This document shows, one piece after another, positions 1 to 5,900 of a DNA stretch of 9,511 bases (positions are counted from its first letter, which is position 1; every line of letters begins with the position of its first letter). Source of the DNA: CAXSEA01 sp964235675 (GTDB lineage: Bacteria > Armatimonadota > Armatimonadia > Armatimonadales > Capsulimonadaceae). Position numbers and translations under genes: made by a program. Below the pieces are notes generated by a model. It did no database searches and was not told the origin of the DNA. It was given only the letters and a program-made list of their open reading frames with translations. The stretch lies in assembly GCA_964235675.1 (NCBI GenBank), contig CAXSEA010000143.1, positions 1 through 9,511 of the forward strand, written 5' to 3'.

Positions 1-258
1 CAAAATCAAACAGGCGAACAAAACGCCAATAAAGTCGATGTTGATAAAGGGGTAAGTCAGAATTCCCCAAAGCGGCAGGACTTGGCGATTATTAAAAAAG
101 CAGCCCAGCAGCTGCGCCAGTGCCGCGCCCCCAGTGAAGTAATTTGCCAGAAACAAGATCACGATCAGCGCGATCACGGAAATCGTGACCGGAGCGCCGG
201 CGCGGATTATCTTTCCGCGTATCTGAGTAAACGGATCAGGCTGGCTGTAGGATGGCAT
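1..258 (-). CDS. Rhomboid-like multi-pass membrane protein, N-terminal part (cut by window edge)
   Basis: This frame is open from an ATG at 256-258 (reverse strand) to the window edge and gives the first 86 residues of a longer protein. A soluble head of about 20 residues is followed by a hydrophobic segment at about residues 22-41, a short polar loop, and a second hydrophobic stretch from about residue 62 containing LWGILTYPF at 63-71. That pattern (TM1, then a W-x-x-LTYPF entry into the second helix) is how many rhomboid-superfamily proteins begin. In active rhomboid proteases the LTYxF motif is followed by His residues and an Asn (HxxxxHxxFN). Here the same stretch reads INIDFIGVLFA, so those positions are not His or Asn. 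I therefore infer a non-proteolytic rhomboid-like protein, or another membrane family with a similar start. There is no clear Shine-Dalgarno sequence before the ATG. The gene diverges from pilB. Confidence 0.55.
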   Translation of the reverse strand, partial: MPSYSQPDPFTQIRGKIIRAGAPVTISVIALIVILFLANYFTGGAALAQLLGCFFNNRQVLPLWGILTYPFINIDFIGVLFACLIL

Positions 259-284
259 AGGCTTGCACCGTCGGAGCCGCTCGC

Positions 285-301
285 AAGCTTTCGCAAAGCT
301 T
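285..301. repeat. 7-bp perfect inverted repeat (AAGCTTT-CGC-AAAGCTT)
   Basis: Bases 285-291 and 295-301 are exact reverse complements around a 3-base spacer. The repeat lies between the divergent membrane-protein and pilB genes, 27 bases upstream of the minus-strand ATG. There is no T-tract on either side, so it does not look like a terminator. It could be a protein-binding site or a small hairpin in the minus-strand leader. Confidence 0.35.
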
Positions 302-629
302 AAAGGGCGCGAACTGATTCTCTCCAAAGGAGAACCGTCGACAACCATTGTACCTGCATCGACACGCCTGGAATACTTCGCCGACAGTGCGCATGAATCC
401 TGGACTAAGCCGTCGAGAGGTCAGCCATAAAACCCGCCCTTTAAGATTGCCGGGCTTATGCCGACAATCTTACCGGTGGCAGCCGAACCGCGCGGGCGTC
501 AGGCTCAACCGCGCCCTCGGCGACGCTGACGAGGGCGCATCTCAACTTTATCCAACCCTTTTTCAGGAAGACGGACGCCGGGCCCAGATCGTTCCCGGCA
601 GGCCTGCGGCGCGACGAATCGCTAACGTT
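302..629 (+). other. Long gene-free leader of pilB/gspE
   Basis: Nothing protein-like is convincing between the left-edge gene and the ATG at 630. The pilB frame stays open back to a TTG at 348, but the extra 94 residues are Arg/Pro-rich, match no part of the ATPase family and would add material before a typical family N-terminus. I therefore treat this stretch as untranslated. It holds the small inverted repeat described at 285-301, the candidate structured RNA at 426-538, a short T-run near 559-563 and a 10-base palindrome (GCAGGCCTGC, 598-607) about 20 bases before the start. No convincing sigma-70 promoter was found by eye, and no strong ribosome binding site precedes 630. Confidence 0.5.
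426..538 (+). ncRNA. Candidate structured 5' leader RNA with competing stems
   Basis: Stem A is TAAGATTG (442-449) with CAATCTTA (465-472). Stem B pairs CATAA (426-430) plus CCCG (433-436) with CGGG (451-454) plus TTATG (456-460). Its 3' side sits inside the loop of stem A, so A and B exclude each other or form a pseudoknot. The 4-base linker 461-464 makes a full pseudoknot tight. Stem C is a perfect 9-bp hairpin, GCGCCCTCG (511-519) with CGAGGGCGC (530-538). GGGCG (494-498) can pair with CGCCC at 512-516, opening stem C, or with CGCCC at 435-439, opening stem B. CGTCAG (497-502) also matches CTGACG (526-531). Two sets of alternative pairings ahead of one ORF resemble a regulatory leader. I do not recognise a known riboswitch: the c-di-GMP-I, cobalamin and TPP signatures are not evident. 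The pairings were found by eye only. Confidence 0.35.
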
Positions 630-2474
630 ATGAGAGCAACTTACAAACCTTTAGGCGAGTTTCTAGTCGAGCAAGGCGTTATCAGCCGCACCCAGCTCGA
701 GGACGCGCTCAGCATGCAGCGCAAATACTATCTTCCGGCCCGCGCCGGCGATTCCGGGGCTGCGGTTTCCGGCGAGGAGTCGCAGATCAAAGCGACCGCG
801 CGCATGATGGGCGTCGATATTTGGCAGCACGAGACGGAGCGCCCCACCCGCGACGCGCTGATGGTCGTTCCCGCGCACCTTTGCCGCAGCGAGATGCTGC
901 TTCCGCTTCGGGTGGAGAACAACCAGCTGGTGATCGCCATGAGCGACCCCGGCGACCTTGATACTCTCGACCGCATCTCGAAGATCGTCCGCATGCGCGT
1001 CAAGCCGGTGCTTGCGGCCCGAGAAGCGCTCACAAGCGAGCTTGACAGAGTATTTCCGGCGGTGCAGGTGGATACCAGCATCGACAAGCTCGCCGGGCAG
1101 GCCGCGAGTATCGCGCCGTCGGGCATCGACACCAATGACTCGACGGTGATCGCCGCGCAGGTAGAAGCGCGCCCGGTCGTGGCGATTGTGGACAAGATTC
1201 TCAGCGAGGCGATGCGGACCCGCACCAGCGACATCCATATCGAGCCGATGCGCGACCATATCGAAGTGCGCTTCCGCATCGACGGCCAGCTGCACCGCGC
1301 CTACGAGCTTCCGTCGAAACTGCTTCCAGGCGTCGTCGCCCGCATCAAGATCATGGCGGAAATGGATATTGTCGAGTACCGCCTGCCCCAGGACGGCCAC
1401 CTTACGTTTCCTTACGAGGAGCGCAACATCGACGTCCGCATCTCGGCGATTCCGAGCCACCACGGACAGAGAATCGTGATGCGGGTTCTGGACACGTCGA
1501 TGACGCTGCGCACCATGACCGACCTCGGCTTCTCCGACCGCAACTTGGAGCTGTTCAAGGACATGATCAGCAAGCCGTGGGGACTGGTGATTGTCACCGG
1601 CCCGACCGGCAGCGGCAAAACCACCACGCTCTACGCGGCGGTAAACCAGATGCGCGAGCATGCCCGCAATATCATGACGTGCGAGGACCCGGTCGAGTAC
1701 GAGATCGCCGGGATCAGCCAGTCGCAGGTGAACGAGAAAATCGGCTTGACGCTGGCCTCGCTGCTCCGGGCGATGATGCGGCAAGACCCGGACGTCATTC
1801 TAGTCGGCGAGATCCGCGACCGCGAGACGGCGGAAACGGCGATCCGAGCGGCGCTGACAGGCCACCTGGTTCTCAGCACGATGCACTCTAACGACGCGGC
1901 CAGCTCTATCCCGCGCCTGCTGGATATGGGCATCGAGCCGCTGCTGCTTTCGTCGGCGCTGATTGGTGTGACGGCCCAGCGCCTAGTCCGGGTGCTGTGC
2001 CCGGATTGCCGCGACCAGAGCCCCGCCACGCCGGAAGAGAACATCATTTTCAAGTCGGTGTACGGCGAGGCGCAAGAGATGTCCTGGCGCTCCGTCGGCT
2101 GTCCGAGATGCGCCGGCACGGGTTTCCGGGGACGCAGCGGCGTCCATGAGGTGCTGCCGCTTACCCCGGAGATCCAGCGGTTGATCCAAGTGGGCGTCCC
2201 GCCCGATGAACTGCGCAATTTTTCCAGCGTCTACGGCTACCGCCCGATGCAGGAGGACGCCTGCGACCGCGTGGTGTCCGGCGTCACCACTCTGCGCGAG
2301 GTGCAGCGCGCAATCTATTTCGACACGGTCGCCAACAAAGCGCGCCAGAACGCCGCCGAAGCCGCGGTGATGGCCGCTGCTACAGCCACGTTCGCCGAGG
2401 ACGCGCCAAGTAACGACAGCGATGGTAATGGTAACGGTGGGGAGTTCGGTGGCCTGCGGATGCAAGCCGCCTAG
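630..2474 (+). CDS. pilB: GspE/PilB-family assembly ATPase (type IV pilus or type II secretion)
   Basis: This 614-aa cytoplasmic hexameric AAA+-like ATPase powers pilin or pseudopilin polymerisation at the inner membrane. An N-terminal MshEN/T2SSE_N-type domain (about residues 7-140, opening LGEFLVEQGVI) precedes the catalytic core. The core shows an Asp box with SDIHIEP (D201, H203, E205), Walker A GPTGSGKT at 324-331 (K330), Walker B ILVGEIRD at 390-397, a His box TGHLVLSTMH at 410-419, and the tetracysteine zinc motif CPDC (457-460) plus CPRC (491-494). The zinc motif and N-domain mark an extension ATPase (PilB/GspE) rather than a retraction ATPase (PilT). The last 40 or so residues are Ala-rich, then Asn/Gly/Asp-rich, and look disordered. 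The start at 630 is chosen because the family N-terminus begins there, though no good Shine-Dalgarno precedes it. No pilC, pilT or pilin gene is adjacent, so PilB versus GspE cannot be settled. Confidence 0.95.
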   Translation: MRATYKPLGEFLVEQGVISRTQLEDALSMQRKYYLPARAGDSGAAVSGEESQIKATARMMGVDIWQHETERPTRDALMVVPAHLCRSEMLLPLRVENNQLVIAMSDPGDLDTLDRISKIVRMRVKPVLAAREALTSELDRVFPAVQVDTSIDKLAGQAASIAPSGIDTNDSTVIAAQVEARPVVAIVDKILSEAMRTRTSDIHIEPMRDHIEVRFRIDGQLHRAYELPSKLLPGVVARIKIMAEMDIVEYRLPQDGHLTFPYEERNIDVRISAIPSHHGQRIVMRVLDTSMTLRTMTDLGFSDRNLELFKDMISKPWGLVIVTGPTGSGKTTTLYAAVNQMREHARNIMTCEDPVEYEIAGISQSQVNEKIGLTLASLLRAMMRQDPDVILVGEIRDRETAETAIRAALTGHLVLSTMHSNDAASSIPRLLDMGIEPLLLSSALIGVTAQRLVRVLCPDCRDQSPATPEENIIFKSVYGEAQEMSWRSVGCPRCAGTGFRGRSGVHEVLPLTPEIQRLIQVGVPPDELRNFSSVYGYRPMQEDACDRVVSGVTTLREVQRAIYFDTVANKARQNAAEAAVMAAATATFAEDAPSNDSDGNGNGGEFGGLRMQAA

Positions 2475-2507
2475 CGATCAAATCGAAGTGAATTGTTGAA
2501 ACATTGG

Positions 2508-2546
2508 GCTCCGCCGCGTTGTACTATAGCGTGACGGAGCTTTTTT
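2508..2546 (+). terminator. Intrinsic terminator after pilB
   Basis: GCTCCG (2508-2513) pairs perfectly with CGGAGC (2535-2540). The stem continues past one mismatch with CGCG (2515-2518) against CGTG (2530-2533), leaving an 11-base loop. Six T residues (2541-2546) follow at once. It starts 33 bases after the pilB stop codon, so pilB probably ends transcription here and is not co-transcribed with the next gene. Confidence 0.85.
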
Positions 2547-2555
2547 GATGCGTTT

Positions 2556-2623
2556 GGCGGCGACTGAGTCGTTCCTGCACCAGTATTTCTCGGCAGGTCC
2601 AGGGAACCGTGATTGTCGCCGCC
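2556..2623 (+). other. Long-range inverted repeat in the leader of the beta-barrel gene
   Basis: GGCGGCGAC (2556-2564) is the exact reverse complement of GTCGCCGCC (2615-2623), 50 bases apart. Inside, GTTCC (2571-2575) can pair with GGAAC (2603-2607); alternatively CCTGC (2574-2578) can pair with GCAGG (2593-2597). The element starts just after the pilB terminator T-tract and ends 58 bases before the start of the outer-membrane gene, with no T-tract behind it. It may be a stable 5'-UTR fold controlling translation or mRNA stability. This is inference from base pairing only. Confidence 0.4.
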
Positions 2624-2681
2624 GTCGCTGTTAGCCCGTAGCAACGCCGCTGTTCAGGCAAGCAACAAAAGGAAGTAAACT

Positions 2682-3290
2682 ATGTCACGATTTTCCATCC
2701 GGCGGTCCGGCGGGCGCGCTTTTGTCGCCGCCGGCCTCGCCTTCGCCGCGCTCTTCATTGCCGCCGCATGCAAGCCGGCCCCCGCGCAGGCGCAAACAGC
2801 AAAGCTGTTCTCGGTTCAAGTCGGCATCGGCGATCAAATGACCAGTAAGGCGCGCCGCCAGGTCGGAAGCGACAGCCTGCATGTGGGCGCGTCGCTGAAT
2901 TTCGGCAACGGCTCCACGCTGTTCGTGCTGCCTGGAACGCAGAGCGCCGACTTCGACTATAACTACGCTTCAGCCCATGGCGGACGCTTGAACGCCTACA
3001 GCTTGATGTACGCCAACAGAGTTTATCTCGTCCCGCATCTGGCGCAGTCGATCGTGCACCATGTCGTGCCGTATGTCGGCTTCGGCATCGGCGCAATCGA
3101 CACGGAAGTGCGTCGCCCTCTGGGAGACGGCCATACCTCCGGCAACAAGACCAACCTTGGCGGCAAGCTGATGCTGGGCGTCGATTTGCCGAGCAACCTG
3201 TTCGTCGAAGGCTCGTATATCCTTGCGGCGGGGTCTGCCGACGGCGTGCGCCCGGACAGCTTGGATATCGCGGTCGGCCTGCATTTCTAA
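2682..3290 (+). CDS. Exported outer-membrane beta-barrel protein (OmpA/OmpW-like size), function unknown
   Basis: The 202-residue protein opens with a clear Sec signal peptide: Arg-rich residues 3-12, a hydrophobic core at about 13-29, and an A-Q-A site at 35-37, predicting cleavage before Q38. A Cys at 30 follows three Ala residues, which is a poor lipobox, so a lipoprotein is less likely. The mature part of about 165 residues alternates polar and nonpolar residues, has Gly/Tyr/Phe-rich segments (VPYVGFGIGAI, LFVEGSYILAAG) and ends in LHF. The terminal Phe is the usual signature of proteins inserted by the BAM machinery, and the size fits a roughly eight-stranded barrel. A good Shine-Dalgarno, AAAGGAAG at 2668-2675, lies 6 bases before the ATG. 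The gene stands alone between two terminators. No catalytic motif is seen, so the specific role is unknown. Confidence 0.7.
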   Translation: MSRFSIRRSGGRAFVAAGLAFAALFIAAACKPAPAQAQTAKLFSVQVGIGDQMTSKARRQVGSDSLHVGASLNFGNGSTLFVLPGTQSADFDYNYASAHGGRLNAYSLMYANRVYLVPHLAQSIVHHVVPYVGFGIGAIDTEVRRPLGDGHTSGNKTNLGGKLMLGVDLPSNLFVEGSYILAAGSADGVRPDSLDIAVGLHF

Positions 3291-3303
3291 ACTGCGGCAC
3301 TCG

Positions 3304-3356
3304 ATAAATAACAGCCTCCTTGCCAATATAATATCGGCAAGGAGGCTGTTATTTAT
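3304..3356. terminator. Bidirectional intrinsic terminator, 21-bp perfect inverted repeat
   Basis: Arms 3304-3324 and 3336-3356 are exact reverse complements around an 11-base AT-rich loop (3325-3335). A GT wobble and a further GC pair (3302/3358) can extend the stem. The core is GC-rich (GCCTCCTTGCC) and each outer part is A/T-rich, so the RNA from either strand ends in a U-rich tract. It sits between two convergent genes: 13 bases after the plus-strand stop, and overlapping the minus-strand gene so that its TAA (3353-3355) lies inside the stem. Confidence 0.9.
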
Positions 3357-4072
3357 TGCTGCGGTGGCACCGCGACGCTTTCCAGAACGTGCTGGAACGA
3401 GGAAGACAAAATCGACCAGTTCTGCTCCGGGCAGACTTCCACGACTGTAATTCGGCGCTGGTTGCTGAGGATGGTCGCCCGGTAGCCGTGCAGGTGGTCG
3501 ATCGGCGCGCTGCCGCCGGTGTCTGACGTAAACTCCGACACGCGCGCCGGGCCGGCGGCGCACTGGAACGTCTGCATCGGCTGTTCCAGATAGCCGGGGT
3601 AAGCCGCCGTCATGTCTTGCTTGCCGGCTTCGTGCAGTTTCTCGACAGGCGGGAGCGCGGTGGTCGGAGCCGGGAGACCGGCCTCGCTGGCGATGTTTTG
3701 CTGCTGGGTATTTTGCGACTGGGCTATATCGGCCATCAGCGAGCCGGACAAGTCCGACGACACGATTATCTTGCACGCGCCCTGCTTAAACCTCGCGCCG
3801 CTGTCGGTCGCCATCGACGACGACGCGTCGTTGCTCCAACCAAGCGGCTGCGCCACCTGAAAGCCGCCGTCGGGAGCGTTGTAGGTGGCGAAGCCGAGCG
3901 GCGCGGGAACAATCGCGGGATGCGTGTACCGATGCCACCAAATCAAACCGGCGATCACGATGCCCAGGACAATCGCGAGGCCGAGTCCGGCGGCGATACC
4001 GCGCGTGCGATTTGCCCGGCGCTCGTACCAATCGTCATAGCTGACTGCTGAGTCGTTTGTATACTGTTGCAT
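3353..4072 (-). CDS. Single-span membrane-anchored protein with an extracytoplasmic PsbP/LpqN-like domain (hypothetical)
   Basis: The 239-aa protein has a polar, Tyr/Arg-containing head of about 25 residues, one strong transmembrane segment at about 26-46 ending in a WWHR boundary, then about 190 extracytoplasmic residues. The external part contains a stretch around 70-80 (GGFQVAQPLGWS), and its C-terminus ends with a Trp-containing segment and SSFQHVLESVAVP. This order resembles the compact fold of PsbP-, LpqN- and Mog1-like domains, in which a hydrophobic strand ending in 'P-x-GW' opens the domain and an 'F-x-x-hL-x-S' helix closes it. That assignment is a pattern-level inference. The N-terminal charge pattern (RR-x-NRTR before the span) fits an N-in orientation. 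It diverges from the gene at 4146, with a possible operator between them. No strong Shine-Dalgarno is seen. I do not recognise an enzyme motif. Confidence 0.65.
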   Translation of the reverse strand: MQQYTNDSAVSYDDWYERRANRTRGIAAGLGLAIVLGIVIAGLIWWHRYTHPAIVPAPLGFATYNAPDGGFQVAQPLGWSNDASSSMATDSGARFKQGACKIIVSSDLSGSLMADIAQSQNTQQQNIASEAGLPAPTTALPPVEKLHEAGKQDMTAAYPGYLEQPMQTFQCAAGPARVSEFTSDTGGSAPIDHLHGYRATILSNQRRITVVEVCPEQNWSILSSSFQHVLESVAVPPQQ

Positions 4073-4082
4073 AATCGTTACG

Positions 4083-4109
4083 CTCGATCATCCATTCGCG
4101 CTGATCGAG
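4083..4109. promoter_or_regulatory. Candidate operator: 8-bp inverted repeat in a divergent promoter region
   Basis: CTCGATCA (4083-4090) and TGATCGAG (4102-4109) are perfect reverse complements with an 11-base spacer, so the half-sites are 19 bases apart centre to centre. The repeat fills the middle of the 73-base gap between divergent starts at 4072 and 4146. That placement suits a dimeric regulator controlling both genes. It could instead be a hairpin in one leader. No regulator gene is adjacent. Confidence 0.4.
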
Positions 4110-4145
4110 GAAGCACCCGCAAACCTAAAAGTCTCGGACATCATT

Positions 4146-5099
4146 GTGACATCTTACGCCAGTAGCCTGAGTTTCTGCCTGCAAAATGCGGGCGCTGCCG
4201 CCGAGCTGCGTGATCCCGCGCTGCTCGAATGTTTGACCACGCTGCCTTTCGGACGCACGTATATCGAATTCGAAGCGGGAGCGCCCGGCCGGTTCGTTCC
4301 CAGCGGCCCGAGTGTGGATACGTTCGAGGGGATCAGCTTCGCGCTGAAAGCCCTCGGCTGGAGCGCGTTCGAGTGGCACGCGCCCGACGATCAGCCGGAT
4401 GAGGAGGCCGCTGTGGAAGCGGTTTCGATCTTGAGCGAGGGGCTGGACCGTTTCGGCCCCGTGCTGATCGGCCCGCTGGATCAGAAACTGCTCGCTACAA
4501 TCGCGCCGGTGGAAAACGAGCCAGGCCGATACCTTGCCGCCACCGGGCTGACCGCCGACGGCGGCTTTGTCACCAGCGACGGAAGCGAGGCGCGGCAAAG
4601 TTTTCTCGCCGCGTGGCAAGCCGGTGGCCTCGAAGGAGGGCGCGGGCGGTACGGGCTTCGGGCAAAGTTCGAGGCGCGTGAGACTCTCCCGGTCGCCACC
4701 GCTATCGCCCGCGCCGTTCCGCTGATTCGCGCCAAGCTCACGATCGACCCTAAAGGAGCGCGATACTGGGGCGAGCAGGGTCCATGCGTCTATGCCGGCG
4801 CCGACGCATTCAGGCTACTCGCCCGCGATGTATCCAACAACTCGCTGCCAGATGCCGAGCGCGAACGCCTGGCGCGACGAACCCTGCCGTTTGCCGCCGC
4901 ACAGTGCCAACTGGCGGCGGAATTCTTCGGTAAAGCCTACAAGCCAAGGGCAAGCGCTAACATGCGCTACCAGGCGGATCTGTTCGCTCGGATTGCGCGA
5001 ATGCTGGCCGGCGATTCGAAGGAATCGTCGAGTGAAGCCGGCGCGACGGCATTGCGCCTCGCCGACGCCGAGGCAAGCCTGCCCGACGACCTTCGCTGA
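4146..5099 (+). CDS. BtrH_N/C39-like protein with a helical C-terminal domain, probably lacking the catalytic His
   Basis: The 317-aa protein starts at a GTG; no upstream ATG is in frame. An N-terminal segment with C11 (SFCLQNAGAAAEL) begins a helix. A domain follows with FEGISFALKALGW at 60-72 and GPVLIGPLD at 104-112. A strand region then reads YLAATGL at 129-135 and a turn carries D145. This order (Cys helix, GPVLxGPxD, xYxxxxG, x-D) matches the papain/C39-like fold of BtrH N-terminal-type proteins. Members I recall have His before the Tyr (D-H-Y); here it is R128. If the alignment is right, the nucleophile survives but the general base does not. Residues from about 165 to the end are helical, charged and Ala-rich, with no motif I recognise. 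The stop lies 18 bases from the end of the convergent DinB-like gene. The function is unknown and the family call is an inference. Confidence 0.5.
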   Translation: MTSYASSLSFCLQNAGAAAELRDPALLECLTTLPFGRTYIEFEAGAPGRFVPSGPSVDTFEGISFALKALGWSAFEWHAPDDQPDEEAAVEAVSILSEGLDRFGPVLIGPLDQKLLATIAPVENEPGRYLAATGLTADGGFVTSDGSEARQSFLAAWQAGGLEGGRGRYGLRAKFEARETLPVATAIARAVPLIRAKLTIDPKGARYWGEQGPCVYAGADAFRLLARDVSNNSLPDAERERLARRTLPFAAAQCQLAAEFFGKAYKPRASANMRYQADLFARIARMLAGDSKESSSEAGATALRLADAEASLPDDLR

Positions 5100-5117
5100 G
5101 ACGCCGCGCCCGCGCGT

Positions 5118-5651
5118 CTATGCCGCTTCCGCGCCGCGTCCCCAGCCCTGCCGGAGCTGGTCGTAATACACCTGCGGCAGCGGCGGCGCGCAGGCTGCCA
5201 CGCCCGGCGCGGAGAGCGCGAGGTAAAGCACGACGAGCTGGCCGTGGTTGTAGATCACGTTTTGCAGAGCGTTCAAAACAAACCAGCGAACGTTCTGATT
5301 GCCTGCCTCGGGGTGGTTGAACTGGCGGCGGGCCGCTTGCATGTGGTCGGCGGAAAGCCGCGCGAGCAGCGTGCGCCAGTTGGCCTGCTCGGCTTCCAGC
5401 TCGGCGATCAGTTCCGCGCCGGTTTGCGCGGCGGCCGGGATATCGTCGTGGAATTCGGCGTCGGGCTGCTCGATATGCATCCGGTCGCTGCGCAGCCACT
5501 GGAGCGTGTGCTCGGCGAGAATCAGCGCGGTCGGCGCGGCGCTGCTTGGACTCCATTTCCAGCATTCAGCGTTGAATTGCCTCAAGCCCTGGATCATGCG
5601 GCGCAGGTGACCGTCCAGCAGATTGATATATAGATCGGATTCGTTTGTCAT
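5118..5651 (-). CDS. DinB/DfsB-like four-helix-bundle protein
   Basis: The predicted product is 177 aa, the usual length for the DinB/DfsB-like superfamily of putative metal-dependent thiol or glutathione-type transferases. It shows four amphipathic helices: about 5-30 (with the typical FNAECWKWSP end), 42-56 (LAEHTLQWLR, H48 in the first ligand position), 75-99, and 120-148 (NVRWFVLNALQNVIYNHGQL). Family members usually carry HxGQ or HRGQ in the last helix; here it is NHGQ (H136), one place shifted. The other His that commonly lies about four residues earlier is absent, so metal binding may be altered. An AAGGAG lies 15 bases upstream of the ATG, which is long spacing. The gene converges on the BtrH-like gene with only 18 bases between stop codons. 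Its last residues are Pro/Gly/Ala-rich and poorly constrained. Confidence 0.7.
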   Translation of the reverse strand: MTNESDLYINLLDGHLRRMIQGLRQFNAECWKWSPSSAAPTALILAEHTLQWLRSDRMHIEQPDAEFHDDIPAAAQTGAELIAELEAEQANWRTLLARLSADHMQAARRQFNHPEAGNQNVRWFVLNALQNVIYNHGQLVVLYLALSAPGVAACAPPLPQVYYDQLRQGWGRGAEAA

Positions 5652-5672
5652 GGCGCGTCTGGCTTGCTCCTT

Positions 5673-5818
5673 CGACCTCCGTCATCGGAGTCGTCAAGCG
5701 GTTCGCCCGGTGTGAGTTAACTTGCCCTCGCCTGCCGGTGCGTATCGCCTGCGGCTGCTCAGTGATTTCGTTCCCACCCTGATGATAGGCGCTCCGCCTG
5801 GGTAAAATCCTGGGAGCG
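5673..5818. repeat. Two small hairpins between the DinB-like gene and the nuclease gene
   Basis: In the 249-base divergent gap, CTCCG (5677-5681) pairs with CGGAG (5686-5690) around TCAT, extended by flanking CGA/TCG with one bulged C (5673-5693). Further on, CGCTCC (5790-5795) pairs with GGAGCG (5813-5818) across 17 bases. Neither has a T-tract. They would lie in the minus-strand leader of the DinB-like gene or upstream of the nuclease. No convincing promoter was recognised; TTGTTC near 5859 with GATAAC 18 bases later is only a weak candidate for the nuclease gene. Confidence 0.3.
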
Positions 5819-5900
5819 AGTCCTAGCACACGGATTGTGGACGCAAACCCGCCCATTTTGTTCTTTCTCTCAGTTTCTCCCGATAACTTTCTTTTTCGCC

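Noticed and set aside
82..303. Plus-strand 73-aa open frame at the left edge
   Set aside because: It lies mostly opposite the partial membrane protein gene, whose minus-strand translation gives clear hydrophobic helices; the plus product is unstructured and Arg-rich.
556..565. T-run near 559-563 as the tail of an attenuator after the 511-538 hairpin
   Set aside because: It begins about 20 bases after the stem, too far for intrinsic termination.
663..1784. Long minus-strand open frame opposite pilB (373 aa)
   Set aside because: It is antisense to an unmistakable ATPase gene; its product is His/Arg/Asp-rich with no family features, as expected for a shadow frame in GC-rich DNA.
2493..2530. 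Promoter (TTGAAA ... TACTAT) for the outer-membrane gene inside the pilB terminator
   Set aside because: The spacer is 20 bases, the -10 match is weak, and the bases are already explained as the loop and stem of the terminator.
2970..3776. Minus-strand 268-aa open frame crossing the terminator
   Set aside because: It runs through the 21-bp terminator stem and overlaps two better-supported genes in other frames.
5100..5118. Hairpin GACGC...GCGTC between the convergent BtrH-like and DinB-like genes as a terminator
   Set aside because: It has only five pairs and no T-tract on either strand.
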